A stretch of 64,000 nucleotides of DNA from Rheinheimera sp. A13L (GCF_000217935.1 NZ_AFHI01000016.1:1-64000), one strand, 5' to 3'; shown: positions 35,839 to 44,614, numbered from the stretch's first letter. The notes: generated by a model not told the origin, from the letters alone. Translations and numbers: made by a program.

Positions 35839-36309
35839 ATGAATAACAACGATGTACTACGCCGTTTACGTTACGCCTTTGATTTTGGCGATCAACAAAT
35901 GATGAATTTATTTACCCATGCAGGCTTAACAGTGAGCCGGGCGCAGGTGAGTGACTGGCTGAAAAAAGATGAAGATGAAGCCTTTCAGGCCTGTGATGAT
36001 GTCACTTTAGCTAATTTTTTAAATGGCCTGATCATCGAAAAACGGGGTCGTAAAGACGGCGAACAGCCAGTGCCGGAAAGCCGTTTAAATAACAATATTA
36101 TTTTCCGTAAGTTAAAAATTGCGCTGGATTTAAAAGACGACGACATAGTGCAAATGATGACGGATATTGGTTTTCGCATCAGTAAACCCGAATTAAGTGC
36201 GTTTTTCCGTCGGGCTGATCATCATCATTTCCGTCAGTGTCAGGATCAAATTCTGCGTAACTTTATAAAAGCTGTGCAGATCAAATACCGCGAAAGCTCT
36301 GAAGACTAA
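35839..36309 (+). CDS. DUF1456 (YehS) family protein
   Basis: A 156-residue protein made of two repeats of the DUF1456 fold: NNNDVLRRLRYAFDFGD with AQVSDWLKKDEDEAFQ, and NNNIIFRKLKIALDLKD with PELSAFFRRADHHHF. Start 35839 matches the family N-terminus; the longer frame adds nine residues. Function is unknown; the repeats resemble small helical modules that could bind nucleic acid or protein. The next gene follows after 26 bases. Confidence 0.9.
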   Translation: MNNNDVLRRLRYAFDFGDQQMMNLFTHAGLTVSRAQVSDWLKKDEDEAFQACDDVTLANFLNGLIIEKRGRKDGEQPVPESRLNNNIIFRKLKIALDLKDDDIVQMMTDIGFRISKPELSAFFRRADHHHFRQCQDQILRNFIKAVQIKYRESSED

Positions 36310-36335
36310 AGGCAAGAGCTAACAGGGGCGAACGC

Positions 36336-37130
36336 ATGGAAGCGCAGCTGTATTTTTTTAAAGTTTTTACCGACAACCCAAAAAGCGGTAATCCGGCCGC
36401 TTGCGCTTTATTAAGTCATTGGCCTGATCCTGATGTATTACAGGCTATTGCTTCCGAAGCCGAACAGGTGGTGACAGCTTTTATAGTGCCCATTGCGGAT
36501 GCTCCTTATCAATACCAGATCCGCTGGTTTTCCTGTTCGCAGGAAATCAACTTATGTGGCCATGGCACTTTAGCTGCGGCTGCATTGGTGCGTCAGCTTA
36601 AAGGTGAGGGCTGTTATCAGTTTTTAAGCCAGCATGGTGATTTAGAGGTAACAGCCAGCTTTGCTGCTTTGCAGATGGTTTTGCCGCAGTGGTTTGCTTG
36701 CCCTGAAACACAGACTGAATTACCCCAGGCTTTGCTGGCTTGTCAGAGCATCGATTATTTTCAGACCCGCGATTTAGTACTGGTGCTTGCCGACGAGCAG
36801 GCCGTACAGCAATTTCAACCCGACTTCACTTTGATACAACAATTAGAACAACATGCATTGATTGTTACCGCCTTTAGCCCACCAGACACCTATGTATTAC
36901 GTTATTTTGCCCCCCGCATTGGTATCAACGAAGATATAGCCACAGGCTCTGCCCAATGTTCACTGGCTCCTTATTGGTTTAAAAAAACCGGGCGTACTGA
37001 ATTTAAAGTGCGGCAGTTATCGCTGACAGACGCCAGTTTTTCGGTCGTGATTAACACTCAACAGCTGCTTTTACAGACTCAGGCTGTGAATTTACCGCAT
37101 CTGACCCGGCTTATTGCAACAATTGCTTAA
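36336..37130 (+). CDS. PhzF-family isomerase
   Basis: A 264-residue protein of the diaminopimelate-epimerase fold. It opens with YFFKVFTDNPKSGNPAACAL, has the catalytic glutamate region ASEAEQVVTAFI near 45, the GHGTLAAAALV motif near 71–81 and the C-terminal GSAQCSLAPYW. Bacterial PhzF paralogues isomerise small metabolites; no phenazine genes are nearby, so phenazine synthesis is not implied. It may be cotranscribed with the YehS-type gene. Confidence 0.9.
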   Translation: MEAQLYFFKVFTDNPKSGNPAACALLSHWPDPDVLQAIASEAEQVVTAFIVPIADAPYQYQIRWFSCSQEINLCGHGTLAAAALVRQLKGEGCYQFLSQHGDLEVTASFAALQMVLPQWFACPETQTELPQALLACQSIDYFQTRDLVLVLADEQAVQQFQPDFTLIQQLEQHALIVTAFSPPDTYVLRYFAPRIGINEDIATGSAQCSLAPYWFKKTGRTEFKVRQLSLTDASFSVVINTQQLLLQTQAVNLPHLTRLIATIA

Positions 37131-37189
37131 CAGCTAAAACAAAATCCAGTAGGCTGAACCTCTGTATGGTCTCCAGCGGGTAATGGTGT

Positions 37190-37636
37190 ATGTCAGCGTC
37201 CTCTTCAACAGTTCAGCCTTCATTGCAAAAAGCTCATGGTCAGTGTTTATGTGGCAAAGTAAAAATTCAGGCAGGCGCAGTGGTAGTGCAGGCCGGAGTT
37301 TGCCATTGTCAGTATTGCCAGAAGTGGGGCGGTGGACCGCTTTTTACTCTGGATGCCGGCACAGAGGTAAAACTGGATGGGGCTTGTTTTGTCTCCACTT
37401 TTAATTCTTCTGACTGGGCCGAGCGGGGTTTTTGCAATAACTGTGGCACTCATTTGTTTTACCGGCTGAAACAAAATGGTCAGTATTTTATTCCTGTGGG
37501 TTTATTGGACCAACTGACTGATCTGGTGCTCGATCATCAGATTTTTATTGAACAAAAACCAGACTGGTACTGTCTGGCCAACCAAACCACTGAACTGACC
37601 GGTGCTGAAGTGTTTGCTGCCTTTAGTTCAACTTAA
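37190..37636 (+). CDS. GFA-family zinc protein (second)
   Basis: A 148-residue GFA-fold protein. Zinc ligands appear as GQCLCGKVKI, CHCQYCQKWGGGP and NNCGTHLFYRL. Compared with the 34.4-kb protein it has a longer N-terminus and the KWGG sequence characteristic of a GFA subgroup. An overlapping frame from 37183 is a shadow. Substrate unknown. Follows the phzF-type gene by 59 bases. Confidence 0.9.
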   Translation: MSASSSTVQPSLQKAHGQCLCGKVKIQAGAVVVQAGVCHCQYCQKWGGGPLFTLDAGTEVKLDGACFVSTFNSSDWAERGFCNNCGTHLFYRLKQNGQYFIPVGLLDQLTDLVLDHQIFIEQKPDWYCLANQTTELTGAEVFAAFSST

Positions 37637-37758
37637 AGCTTTAAATAAGGCTTTGGATCAAACAAAATCAGCTGATCTTCAGTGCTATTTTTGTAGTGGT
37701 TAAGTCCTTGTTTATATTGGCTGCTTATAATGGTGGATGTTGGAAGGCAAGCATCAGA

Positions 37759-37770
37759 GGGGGATCCCCC
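37759..37770. repeat. GGGGGATCCCCC palindrome upstream of pldA
   Basis: A perfect 12-bp palindrome lies about 40 bases before the phospholipase start codon, inside the 170-base gap after the GFA gene. It could act as part of a terminator or as a binding site; no second copy is seen nearby. Confidence 0.35.
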
Positions 37771-37809
37771 CTTGTCATGCAGGACAGTATTTAGGCTACG
37801 GGAGTGAGC

Positions 37810-38883
37810 GTGAAAAAACTACAGAAAGTATCAACACTAACAGGCATTGTGCTGATAAGTTCAGTCAGTGCCGGGGTTTGTGCTCAGGACGTTAAACATT
37901 GTCGTGAAACCACAAATAAAGACCAACGTCTGGCCTGTTATGACCGTATTTTTGGCACCAGTGATGCTGAAACTTCAGCTGTGGCGGAAACAGATGTTGA
38001 AGTAAAAGAACATACAACAGCTTTGGCGCCTGAAGTCAGTGCAGCCCAAATTCCCATTGCCACAGTGATGCAGAAATACTGGGAGCTGACGCCTGAAGAA
38101 AAACGTGATCGTTTTGTATTTCGCACTTACCAGCCTAACTTCTTTTTACCTGCGCATATCACGTCCAATATCAATAAAGCGCCACAAAGTCCAACCCGGG
38201 GGCAGGCGGAAGCGAACGAAAACTACAAACAAATGGAAAGTAAAATCCAGGTGTCATTACGCGCCAAGCTGATGACAGAGTTACTGTTGCCCGGTGCTGA
38301 CTTATGGTTTGCTTTTAGCCAGAGATCGATGTGGCAATTGTGGAATGATCAGGATTCTGCTCCCTTTCGCAATACCGACTATCAACCCGAGTTGATGTAT
38401 ATAGTGCCTGTGGCTGATGCGTGGGGAGACTTACCCGGCGAATGGCAAATACGTATGTTGCAATTTGGTATAGCCCACCAGTCAAACGGACAAGCAGATC
38501 CATTGTCACGCAGCTGGAATAAAGTCTATGCAGGATTTGCGGTGGATAAAGGTGAGTTTGGTTTGAACTGGCGTTACAACCAGCGTATTTCTGAAAGTGG
38601 TGATGATGACGATAACCCGGATTTAATTGACTATATAGGCAGTCATGAAATCAGCGCTAACTGGTTACCCGGTGATGCAACAGCTCAGCTGACCTGGCGG
38701 AACGATTTTTCCTATTTAAGTCGTGGTTCCTGGCAGTTGGACCTGACCTATCCGGTCGACAGCAGCAAACTGGACGGATTACGCTGGCACTTACAGGTGT
38801 TCTCCGGCTACGGCGAAACTTTGCTGGATTACAACTTCCGCCAAAACAGTATGGGCATAGGGGTGATGTTATTTAATTTCTAA
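37810..38883 (+). CDS. pldA: Outer-membrane phospholipase A (OMPLA)
   Basis: A 357-residue outer-membrane beta-barrel phospholipase. Two in-frame GTG codons occur; I chose 37810 (VKKLQKVST) because GGGAG lies six bases upstream. A signal peptide ends near GVCAQ. Before the barrel there is a small CRETTNKDQRLACYDR motif also seen in other exported proteins. The catalytic motif HQSNGQADPLSRSWNKVY gives His223 and Ser225, and the chain ends with a Phe as barrels do. It hydrolyses outer-leaflet phospholipids when asymmetry is lost. Confidence 0.92.
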   Translation: MKKLQKVSTLTGIVLISSVSAGVCAQDVKHCRETTNKDQRLACYDRIFGTSDAETSAVAETDVEVKEHTTALAPEVSAAQIPIATVMQKYWELTPEEKRDRFVFRTYQPNFFLPAHITSNINKAPQSPTRGQAEANENYKQMESKIQVSLRAKLMTELLLPGADLWFAFSQRSMWQLWNDQDSAPFRNTDYQPELMYIVPVADAWGDLPGEWQIRMLQFGIAHQSNGQADPLSRSWNKVYAGFAVDKGEFGLNWRYNQRISESGDDDDNPDLIDYIGSHEISANWLPGDATAQLTWRNDFSYLSRGSWQLDLTYPVDSSKLDGLRWHLQVFSGYGETLLDYNFRQNSMGIGVMLFNF

Positions 38884-38949
38884 GTGAGAAGTGTAAAGAG
38901 GAAAGTAAGGCGTAAATCGCATCTTAGAGATCAGTAGCTTGTAACTTTT

Positions 38950-38990
38950 ACAATAACACCGCCTCCAATCAAAGAGGCGGTGGTTGTATT
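38950..38990. terminator. Bidirectional terminator between pldA and the BON gene
   Basis: CACCGCCTC (38957–38965) pairs perfectly with GAGGCGGTG (38974–38982), with A-rich bases on the left and GGTTGT on the right. It lies between converging genes and ends just before the stop of the BON lipoprotein gene. Confidence 0.75.
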
Positions 38991-39360
38991 AACGCTTTAC
39001 TGTCAATTCGTTATGCACAGCTTTCACACCTACAACACCTTCAGTGATCAGTATCGCCTGGCTAATCTGGCTTTGGCTGTCCAGCTCACCCGTCAGGCGA
39101 ACATCGCCTTTGGTGGACACAACATTGATCTCAAAGTTCTTTAAATCATCATCACGCAATAAAGCTGTTGTCACATCATTGTTGATGTTGGCGTCTGAAA
39201 TTGCCACAGGCACAGCACTGTCTGCAATTGGCACTACTGCACTTTGATCGTCCGTTGTTTTAACTGCACCAGGATAGGTTGGTGTGGATTTATCGCAAGC
39301 AGTCAGTGTAACTGCTGAAAGCAATAATACAGATAAGGTAAAACCAGTAGTTAATTTCAT
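38989..39360 (-). CDS. BON-domain lipoprotein
   Basis: A 123-residue lipoprotein; the signal peptide ends in LTAC with the lipidated Cys22. A single BON domain follows (about 55–122) with NNDVTTALLRDDDLKNF, the GDVRLTGELDSQSQ core and GVKAVHNELTVK. BON domains bind phospholipids in OsmY- and DolP-type envelope proteins. GGAGAC precedes the ATG. Proximity to pldA, separated by a shared terminator, hints at outer-membrane lipid maintenance, which is inference. Confidence 0.9.
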   Translation of the reverse strand: MKLTTGFTLSVLLLSAVTLTACDKSTPTYPGAVKTTDDQSAVVPIADSAVPVAISDANINNDVTTALLRDDDLKNFEINVVSTKGDVRLTGELDSQSQISQAILITEGVVGVKAVHNELTVKR

Positions 39361-39540
39361 AATAAAGTCTCCGTTGGGCCATGCGAGGGGGCTGGGTTAT
39401 GTAGATACTGGCCCCTCCAGTGCTTGCCGTCTGTGCGCTAACGTACTTCTTGCTTGGCGCATTCAGAAACACTTGCGTGAGTTCAGCTAACTAAGGTAAA
39501 ACGACGATAGTAGCTTCAAAGCCTAACAAAGCAGGTGATC

Positions 39541-39936
39541 GTGACATCAGAACAATATCAAGCCTTAACAAATCATTTGATTGCACTGGAATTACAGCTG
39601 CATCAACCGGAAACAAGGCGAAGTCAAACCCGGTTAAATCTGTTGCTGGCCAATGGTTTTGAAGAAATTGCAGCCTCTGGCGTGCGTTTTGATAAAGCTC
39701 ATGTGTTGCAGCGACTACCGGAAGAGCAAGCCCCTTCGGTGGAAGCTTTTGATTTTGAGGTCAGATTGTTGTCCGCCGATTTAGCTCAGGTATTGTATAA
39801 AGCCAAATTACGTAAAGCAGGAGAGATGCAAAGCAAGTTGTCGTTACGCAGCTCTTTATGGCAACTCAATAGCTTAGGCTGGCAAATGGTGTTTCATCAG
39901 GGCACAGCTGTTTTGCCATCAACCGGACCAGTGTAA
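39541..39936 (+). CDS. DUF4440/NTF2-like small protein
   Basis: A 131-residue protein of the cystatin/NTF2-like type, recognised from ETRRSQTRLNLLLANGFEEIAASGVRFDK, and SLWQLNSLGWQMVFHQGT at the C-terminus, which is typical of DUF4440. The start is set at GTG 39541 because AGGTGATC overlaps the earlier GTG. No signal peptide. The next gene begins directly after the stop codon, so the pair is cotranscribed. Confidence 0.8.
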   Translation: MTSEQYQALTNHLIALELQLHQPETRRSQTRLNLLLANGFEEIAASGVRFDKAHVLQRLPEEQAPSVEAFDFEVRLLSADLAQVLYKAKLRKAGEMQSKLSLRSSLWQLNSLGWQMVFHQGTAVLPSTGPV

Positions 39937-40449
39937 ATGTCTGCTTATACAATCCGTGCTTTGTTGCCAGATGATGCCGATCTGGTGTTGCAATTTGAAC
40001 TGGCCCACAAAAGCTTTTTCGAACAAAAAATTGATGCCAGAGCCAATGAGTTTTACCAGCTTGAAGCTGTGCAGCAGCATATCGCCGACTTTTTGTTGTT
40101 AAAACAGCAACTGTTGGCCTGGCCTGCTCTGGTGTTTAACGCTGCAGAAGAGTTAATTGGCAGAGCCAATATCAAAGATATAAACCAGAGCCAGCAATCG
40201 GCTTATGTGGGGTACCGTATTGCTGAAGACTGGTCGGGCAAAGGTGTTGCCAGCTTTGCTCTGGAGCAGTTGATACAGCAGGCAAAACAGATGGAACTGA
40301 AAACCTTATATGCCTGTGTTTCAGCCGAAAATCCGGCATCTGAGCGGGTTTTACAAAAGGCTGGTTTCCGGCAGATAAAGCAGATCCCACAAGTGGCGAT
40401 AGTGCAAGACAAGGCAGTGTCAGGTTATCTGTTGCAGCTGGACATTTAA
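39937..40449 (+). CDS. GNAT acetyltransferase
   Basis: A 170-residue acetyltransferase of the RimJ/RimL type. Visible motifs are YTIRALLPDDADLV at the N-terminus, YVGYRIAEDWSGKGVASFAL (about 88–107), which holds the acetyl-CoA loop, and ENPASERVLQKAGF. It starts on the base after the stop codon of the DUF4440 gene. Substrate unknown. Confidence 0.88.
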   Translation: MSAYTIRALLPDDADLVLQFELAHKSFFEQKIDARANEFYQLEAVQQHIADFLLLKQQLLAWPALVFNAAEELIGRANIKDINQSQQSAYVGYRIAEDWSGKGVASFALEQLIQQAKQMELKTLYACVSAENPASERVLQKAGFRQIKQIPQVAIVQDKAVSGYLLQLDI

Positions 40450-40476
40450 GGTATTGAAAATTAGTTTAAACTTCGC

Positions 40477-40507
40477 TTGACCTCAAGTTAGCTTGAGCTT
40501 TTACAGT
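40477..40507 (+). promoter_or_regulatory. SoxR-type operator/promoter of the exporter–flavodoxin operon
   Basis: TTGACC (-35), a 19-base spacer and TACAGT (-10) give the over-long spacing used by MerR-family activators. The spacer carries the dyad CTCAAG–TTAG–CTTGAG, and CCTCAAGTTAGCTTGAGC matches the E. coli soxS operator CCTCAAGTTAACTTGAGG at 16 of 18 positions. The start codon of the DMT gene lies 53 bases downstream with AAAGGAGAG before it. No soxR gene is in the window. Confidence 0.82.
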
Positions 40508-40559
40508 GGCGGCAGATTTTAAGTCTGTGCGCTTCGCATTGTAAAAGGAGAGTCTGGTT

Positions 40560-41453
40560 ATGAGTTCAGTTGTATCCCGTTGGTATGATCCCTGGTTAAC
40601 CGCTTTAGCCCCGCTGATATGGGGCAGCACCTATTTAGTCACCACAGAGTTTTTGCCTGCCGATGTCCCCTTATTGTCTGCGGCTTTACGTACCTTGCCG
40701 GTCGGTCTTCTTATGTTGTTATGGTTACGTCAGTTACCAGAGTCCGGCTGGTGGGGCAAAATTCTGCTGTTAGGTTTTTTAAATATTGGTGTGTTCCAGG
40801 CACTGCTTTTTGTCGCTGCTTATCGTTTACCTGGTGGTGTAGCTGCGACAGTAGGCGCTATTCAGCCTTTGGTGGTGGTGATATTAAGCTGGGCAGTACT
40901 GGGTGGCCGCACCTCATGGCTAAGCTGGATTGCTGCTTTGTTGGGTTTATTGGGGGTGGCTCTGTTGGTGTTAGGGCCTGCAGCTCAGTTGGATGGCATA
41001 GGTGTAATAGCAGCTGCAGCTGGTGCTTTGGCAATGGCCTGTGGCACCTTATTAACGAAAAAATGGCAACCTCCGGTCAGTGCTATGGTACTCACCAGCT
41101 GGCAGCTAAGTGTTGGTGGCTTGTTTTTATTGCCGCTTGTCGTAGGTGTTGAAACCCTGCCGCAAAGCCTTAACCTGACTCATATTTTGGGTTACCTCTG
41201 GCTTGGCCTTATTGGGACTGGCCTGACTTATATTTTCTGGCTACGGGGTGTGATGCGAATGTCTGCCAGTGCTGTCACGGGTTTTAGTTTACTCAGCCCT
41301 TTAAGTGCGACTGTGCTTGGTATTGTGGTGCTGGATCAGCATCTGACCCTGCTGCAAAGTCTGGGTATGCTGTTGGTGTTGACCGGTGTCTGGCTTGGTC
41401 AGCATAAAATGGCAGCTCCGGTCATGTCAGTGAAAGCGGAGGCAAGCCAATGA
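40560..41453 (+). CDS. EamA/DMT-family transporter
   Basis: A 297-residue inner-membrane exporter with ten predicted helices arranged as two EamA repeats; PLIWGSTYLVTTEFLP opens the first and GTLLTKKW lies at the repeat junction. The family exports amino acids, purines or dyes. A SoxR-type promoter upstream suggests that it removes redox-active compounds or products of oxidative stress. It overlaps the flavodoxin gene by four bases (ATGA), so the two products are made together. Large ORFs in other frames here are shadows. Confidence 0.9.
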   Translation: MSSVVSRWYDPWLTALAPLIWGSTYLVTTEFLPADVPLLSAALRTLPVGLLMLLWLRQLPESGWWGKILLLGFLNIGVFQALLFVAAYRLPGGVAATVGAIQPLVVVILSWAVLGGRTSWLSWIAALLGLLGVALLVLGPAAQLDGIGVIAAAAGALAMACGTLLTKKWQPPVSAMVLTSWQLSVGGLFLLPLVVGVETLPQSLNLTHILGYLWLGLIGTGLTYIFWLRGVMRMSASAVTGFSLLSPLSATVLGIVVLDQHLTLLQSLGMLLVLTGVWLGQHKMAAPVMSVKAEASQ

Positions 41454-42022
41454 AGATAGCTATTGTTTATCATTCAGTCACAGGTACTACAGCACAGTTG
41501 GCTGAAGCAGTGGCCGCAGGTTGTCGTTCAATCGCAACTGCACAACCTCAATTGCTTCGCATTGAAGGAGTGGATATACAGCAAGGACGTTTTAAAAACT
41601 CTTCTGTGCTTGAAATCATTGATCACTCTGAAGCTGTCATTTTTGGTTCTCCCACTTTTATGGGCTCTGTCTCGGCGCAGTTTAAAGCTTTTGCTGATGC
41701 CACGGCTGGCGATCATTGGGTTGAGCAGCTTTGGGCTGACAAAATCGCAGCCGGTTTTACTGTGGGTAATGGCTACTGTGGCGATACATTACATTGCCTG
41801 CATTATTTGCAAATTTTGGCAGCGCAGCACGGTATGTTGTGGGCAGGGCTGGATTTAGCTGGTGCTGGTGATGCAAAGGCGCCGAATCGGCTTGGTGCCC
41901 AGGCTGGTTTGATTGCCAGAGCTGTGGATGGCGCAATAGAAGCGCCAGATCTGGAAACTGCTTTTTATCTGGGGCAAAGGGTGGCTCGTATGGTCGGTCT
42001 ATTCAGGCGGTCCGGACACTAA
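41450..42022 (+). CDS. Flavodoxin/WrbA-like NAD(P)H:quinone oxidoreductase
   Basis: A 190-residue flavodoxin-fold protein. The FMN phosphate loop is YHSVTGTTAQLAE (8–20), followed by FGSPTFMGSVSAQFKAFAD (about 65–83) and VGNGYCGDT, as in WrbA and related quinone reductases. Two-electron quinone reduction protects against redox cycling, which agrees with the SoxR-type control of the operon. It is translationally coupled to the exporter gene. Nitroreductase-like roles are also possible. Confidence 0.87.
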   Translation: MKIAIVYHSVTGTTAQLAEAVAAGCRSIATAQPQLLRIEGVDIQQGRFKNSSVLEIIDHSEAVIFGSPTFMGSVSAQFKAFADATAGDHWVEQLWADKIAAGFTVGNGYCGDTLHCLHYLQILAAQHGMLWAGLDLAGAGDAKAPNRLGAQAGLIARAVDGAIEAPDLETAFYLGQRVARMVGLFRRSGH

Positions 42023-42119
42023 ATAGCGCTGATACTGCCACTCAAAGCTTTTTCAGCTGTACTGGTGTTTTAGCGCGCTTTTGGTCATTATCTGAGTTTT
42101 ATTGCAAGGTAAAGCTCAG

Positions 42120-42494
42120 ATGACAGACAGCAAAAAACAGATCACAGCAGAGCAACTGATACAGCAGCAACTGGATGCTTATAACAGCAAAGATATCTCA
42201 GCCTGGCTGGCTTGTTATCACCCAGACGCAGTTCAGTTGGATTTTCACGGTGCAGTGTTGGCACATGGCCACGACGAAATGCAGCAGCGGATCAGCCAGC
42301 GTTTTGCTGAAGCTGATTTGCATGCACAGCTATTAAAAAGAATAGTGATGGGGGAGTGGGTCATAGACCACGAACTTATTCAGCGTAATTTCCCTGAAGG
42401 TCGTGGTCAGGTTGAACTCTTATGCAGTTATCAGGTGAAACAAGGCCTTATTGTAAAGGCCTTGTTTCAGTTCGGAGAAAAAGTGCTGTTTTAA
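42120..42494 (+). CDS. SnoaL-like (NTF2-fold) protein
   Basis: A 124-residue protein; ATG 42120 has AAGGTAAAG upstream. The sequence QLIQQQLDAYNSKDISAWLACYHPDAV is the classical SnoaL/NTF2 opening, and the strands QVELLCSYQVKQGLIVKALFQF close the cone. Such proteins are small isomerases, hydrolases or steroid-binding folds. No partner is obvious. A perfect 13-bp stem (42437–42449 with 42556 minus 100, that is 42456–42468) lies inside its last codons. Confidence 0.82.
   Translation: MTDSKKQITAEQLIQQQLDAYNSKDISAWLACYHPDAVQLDFHGAVLAHGHDEMQQRISQRFAEADLHAQLLKRIVMGEWVIDHELIQRNFPEGRGQVELLCSYQVKQGLIVKALFQFGEKVLF
42437..42468. repeat. Perfect 13-bp hairpin inside the SnoaL-like gene
   Basis: GAAACAAGGCCTT (42437–42449) and AAGGCCTTGTTTC (42456–42468) are exact reverse complements around a six-base loop. 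The hairpin ends 26 bases before the stop codon and no T-run follows. It could terminate or protect the transcript, or be chance plus codon choice. Confidence 0.6.
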
Positions 42495-42523
42495 GCACAG
42501 AACTTTTATTCAGTAGCGGCTTG

Positions 42524-44614
42524 TCAGTTGGATTTAGCGCCATCAGGCATCAGCTTATAAATATCGCCTTTGGGCAAGCCTGCTTTGACATAAAAAAGCT
42601 GCTGGTTTTCAATGGCGTAATGATGGACAAATCGCTCTGGTGTCGCCAATAGCAGGTTGTTTTCCTTGCTCTGTAGCTGGTACTGCCGTATGCCCTGATC
42701 CGGCTGGTAATAATAAATCTGCCCTTGCGACAAGCTCCAGTTCAGCCAGTTGATTTTGTTAAAGTCGGCGATCAGTAACTGCTCTTCTCCAGTGGTTAAA
42801 TCCAGCTGAAATAAACCGTCCTGATGAAACTTGCTGAAATACAGCTGATCCTTTAGCAGATAACCGCTGTAACCACCCTGAGTCGTCAATTGAGTGGTGG
42901 CTGCTGTGTTTAAATCCAGTTGCCATAATTGCCAGTCACCACTTTGTTGACTGCTGTAGATAATGCCTGAACCATCCGCTATCCAGTTAGCCACTTCCAC
43001 CTGATGTTCAGGCGCTATCAATACCCGCTGTTGGCCTGAAGCTACAATAAGTTGCCATAAGGCGCCGTCTTTGCTGAAAATTAACGACTCGCCATCCGGG
43101 GACCACTGCAAACGCACAAAAGCCGGGACGCCGGGTAAATCCGCCAACAGGTATTCGTTTTGACCATCAGGCTGCAGCCAGATCTGATCTTTGCCATGAC
43201 GCTGGCTTAAAAAAGCTAAATCGCCTTTGTGATTCACCCGAGGCATACGGTCAATTTTACTGCTGCCTATACGGATCCTGGCTTTATTGTTGCTCAAATC
43301 ATGTTGCCAGATATCAGCGTCCAGCTCGTAGTCAGCGTAGTAGATCTGCTGTTGAACCACAGCCAGAGACTGCACAGTACGGCCTGTATAAAATAAAAAC
43401 TCCAGCTGGTCTGTGTCGAAACTGTATTGCAGCAATTCAGCACCTTTGCTCAGTAACAACTGATTGCCTAACCAGTCTATCTGCGTGGCTTGCAGCGGCA
43501 GAATTTTTTGCTGTAACACCACAAAACTGCTGCTGTCGAGGATCAATAGCAAAGTCTGCTGATTTTCCAGATAACGTAAAACTGCCAGCTTTTTGCCATC
43601 ATCGGATTCAGCAAAAGCCAATTCTCCGGTAGGGCTTTCTGAACTGAGCGGATTGGTGATCTGCTGTTTGGCTGTGGTATCCAAACGATAACGGCTCAAG
43701 GTATAAGGCTGGGTTTTATCGGCTCTGTCGCGCAGATAAAAACCCTTACTGTCGTTTTGCCAACTGAGTTTCACCACTGCATCTGTAGCGCACTGGGCTA
43801 CTGCTTTTTTCTGCTCTGGCTTAGCCAGTAAAAACCATTCGACCACACAGCCCTGCGGGTTTTGTTTCACCCATAACAGCTGCAAAGCATCAGGGCTTAA
43901 AGCTGCGGTGCTGATGTCATTGTCTTCGGCTAACAGCTGTAGTTGGTCTTTACCCTGCTGTAACAGCAGCTGTTTTTTTTCTGCTTGTGAAGAGAAATAC
44001 AACAGCACAGAGCCATCGGCGCTAAGGCTGAGATCATACTCAACACCCTGAGCATGGCTGACGGGCACTGGGGCCGTCATATAAGGCGTAGTCAGTTGTT
44101 CTGGCGCAGGCGCTAACGTAATAAAAAACCACCAGACAAAAAATAACAAAGGGGATGCCCAAAGTAAGCCTAATCCCAATTTGGTTTTAAAGCCGGAGCT
44201 TTTCACTGCAACTACTGCAGGTGCTGCTGTTTGAGTTGTGATGGCGGGTTCTGCAACGAATTCGACGGCTTGCTGTTGTGGCGCTTTAATAGTCAGGGGC
44301 TGACAAAGCCGATAGCCTACCTTGGGCAGGGTTTCAATATAAGGGCTTGCAGGGTCAAGCTGAGCAAAGGCTTTGCGTAATAAAGACACTGACTTATTAA
44401 TGGCGCTTTCGCTGACCACGCGACCAGCCCACAGCTGTTCAATCATTTGATCGCGGCTCAGTTGGCCTTGTTCTGTTGCAATAAAAAGCGATAACAGCTG
44501 ATAGGCCTGGGGGTCCAGATACAAAGTTTCTGTCGCCGAGCTTAGCTCACGGCTGTTAGGATCAAAGGTCAGTTGACCAATCAAAAATCGCTGATGGGTG
44601 TGTTGTTCAGGCAT
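42524..44614 (-). CDS. CadC/ToxR-like membrane-bound regulator with beta-propeller sensor
   Basis: A 696-residue one-component regulator. The start at 44614 (MPEQHTHQRF) opens the winged-helix Trans_reg_C domain (10–105; SRELSSATETLYLDPQAYQLL, INKSVSLLRKAF, PYIETLPKVGYRL). After a linker comes one membrane helix (146–167), then a large periplasmic TolB/WD40-like propeller with repeated SPDG-type strands such as LQWSPDGESLIFS and IADGSGIIYSS. It probably senses a periplasmic signal and controls nearby genes. The divergent beta-lactamase-fold and lysophospholipase genes are candidate targets. Confidence 0.88.
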   Translation of the reverse strand: MPEQHTHQRFLIGQLTFDPNSRELSSATETLYLDPQAYQLLSLFIATEQGQLSRDQMIEQLWAGRVVSESAINKSVSLLRKAFAQLDPASPYIETLPKVGYRLCQPLTIKAPQQQAVEFVAEPAITTQTAAPAVVAVKSSGFKTKLGLGLLWASPLLFFVWWFFITLAPAPEQLTTPYMTAPVPVSHAQGVEYDLSLSADGSVLLYFSSQAEKKQLLLQQGKDQLQLLAEDNDISTAALSPDALQLLWVKQNPQGCVVEWFLLAKPEQKKAVAQCATDAVVKLSWQNDSKGFYLRDRADKTQPYTLSRYRLDTTAKQQITNPLSSESPTGELAFAESDDGKKLAVLRYLENQQTLLLILDSSSFVVLQQKILPLQATQIDWLGNQLLLSKGAELLQYSFDTDQLEFLFYTGRTVQSLAVVQQQIYYADYELDADIWQHDLSNNKARIRIGSSKIDRMPRVNHKGDLAFLSQRHGKDQIWLQPDGQNEYLLADLPGVPAFVRLQWSPDGESLIFSKDGALWQLIVASGQQRVLIAPEHQVEVANWIADGSGIIYSSQQSGDWQLWQLDLNTAATTQLTTQGGYSGYLLKDQLYFSKFHQDGLFQLDLTTGEEQLLIADFNKINWLNWSLSQGQIYYYQPDQGIRQYQLQSKENNLLLATPERFVHHYAIENQQLFYVKAGLPKGDIYKLMPDGAKSN

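Noticed and set aside
36336-37130. Phenazine biosynthesis gene
   Set aside because: Only a PhzF-fold homologue is present, with no other phz genes; such paralogues are widespread.
40619-41152. 177-codon ORF in the +2 frame of the DMT gene
   Set aside because: A shadow frame rich in Cys and Trp; the EamA frame has clear membrane helices and a ribosome-binding site.
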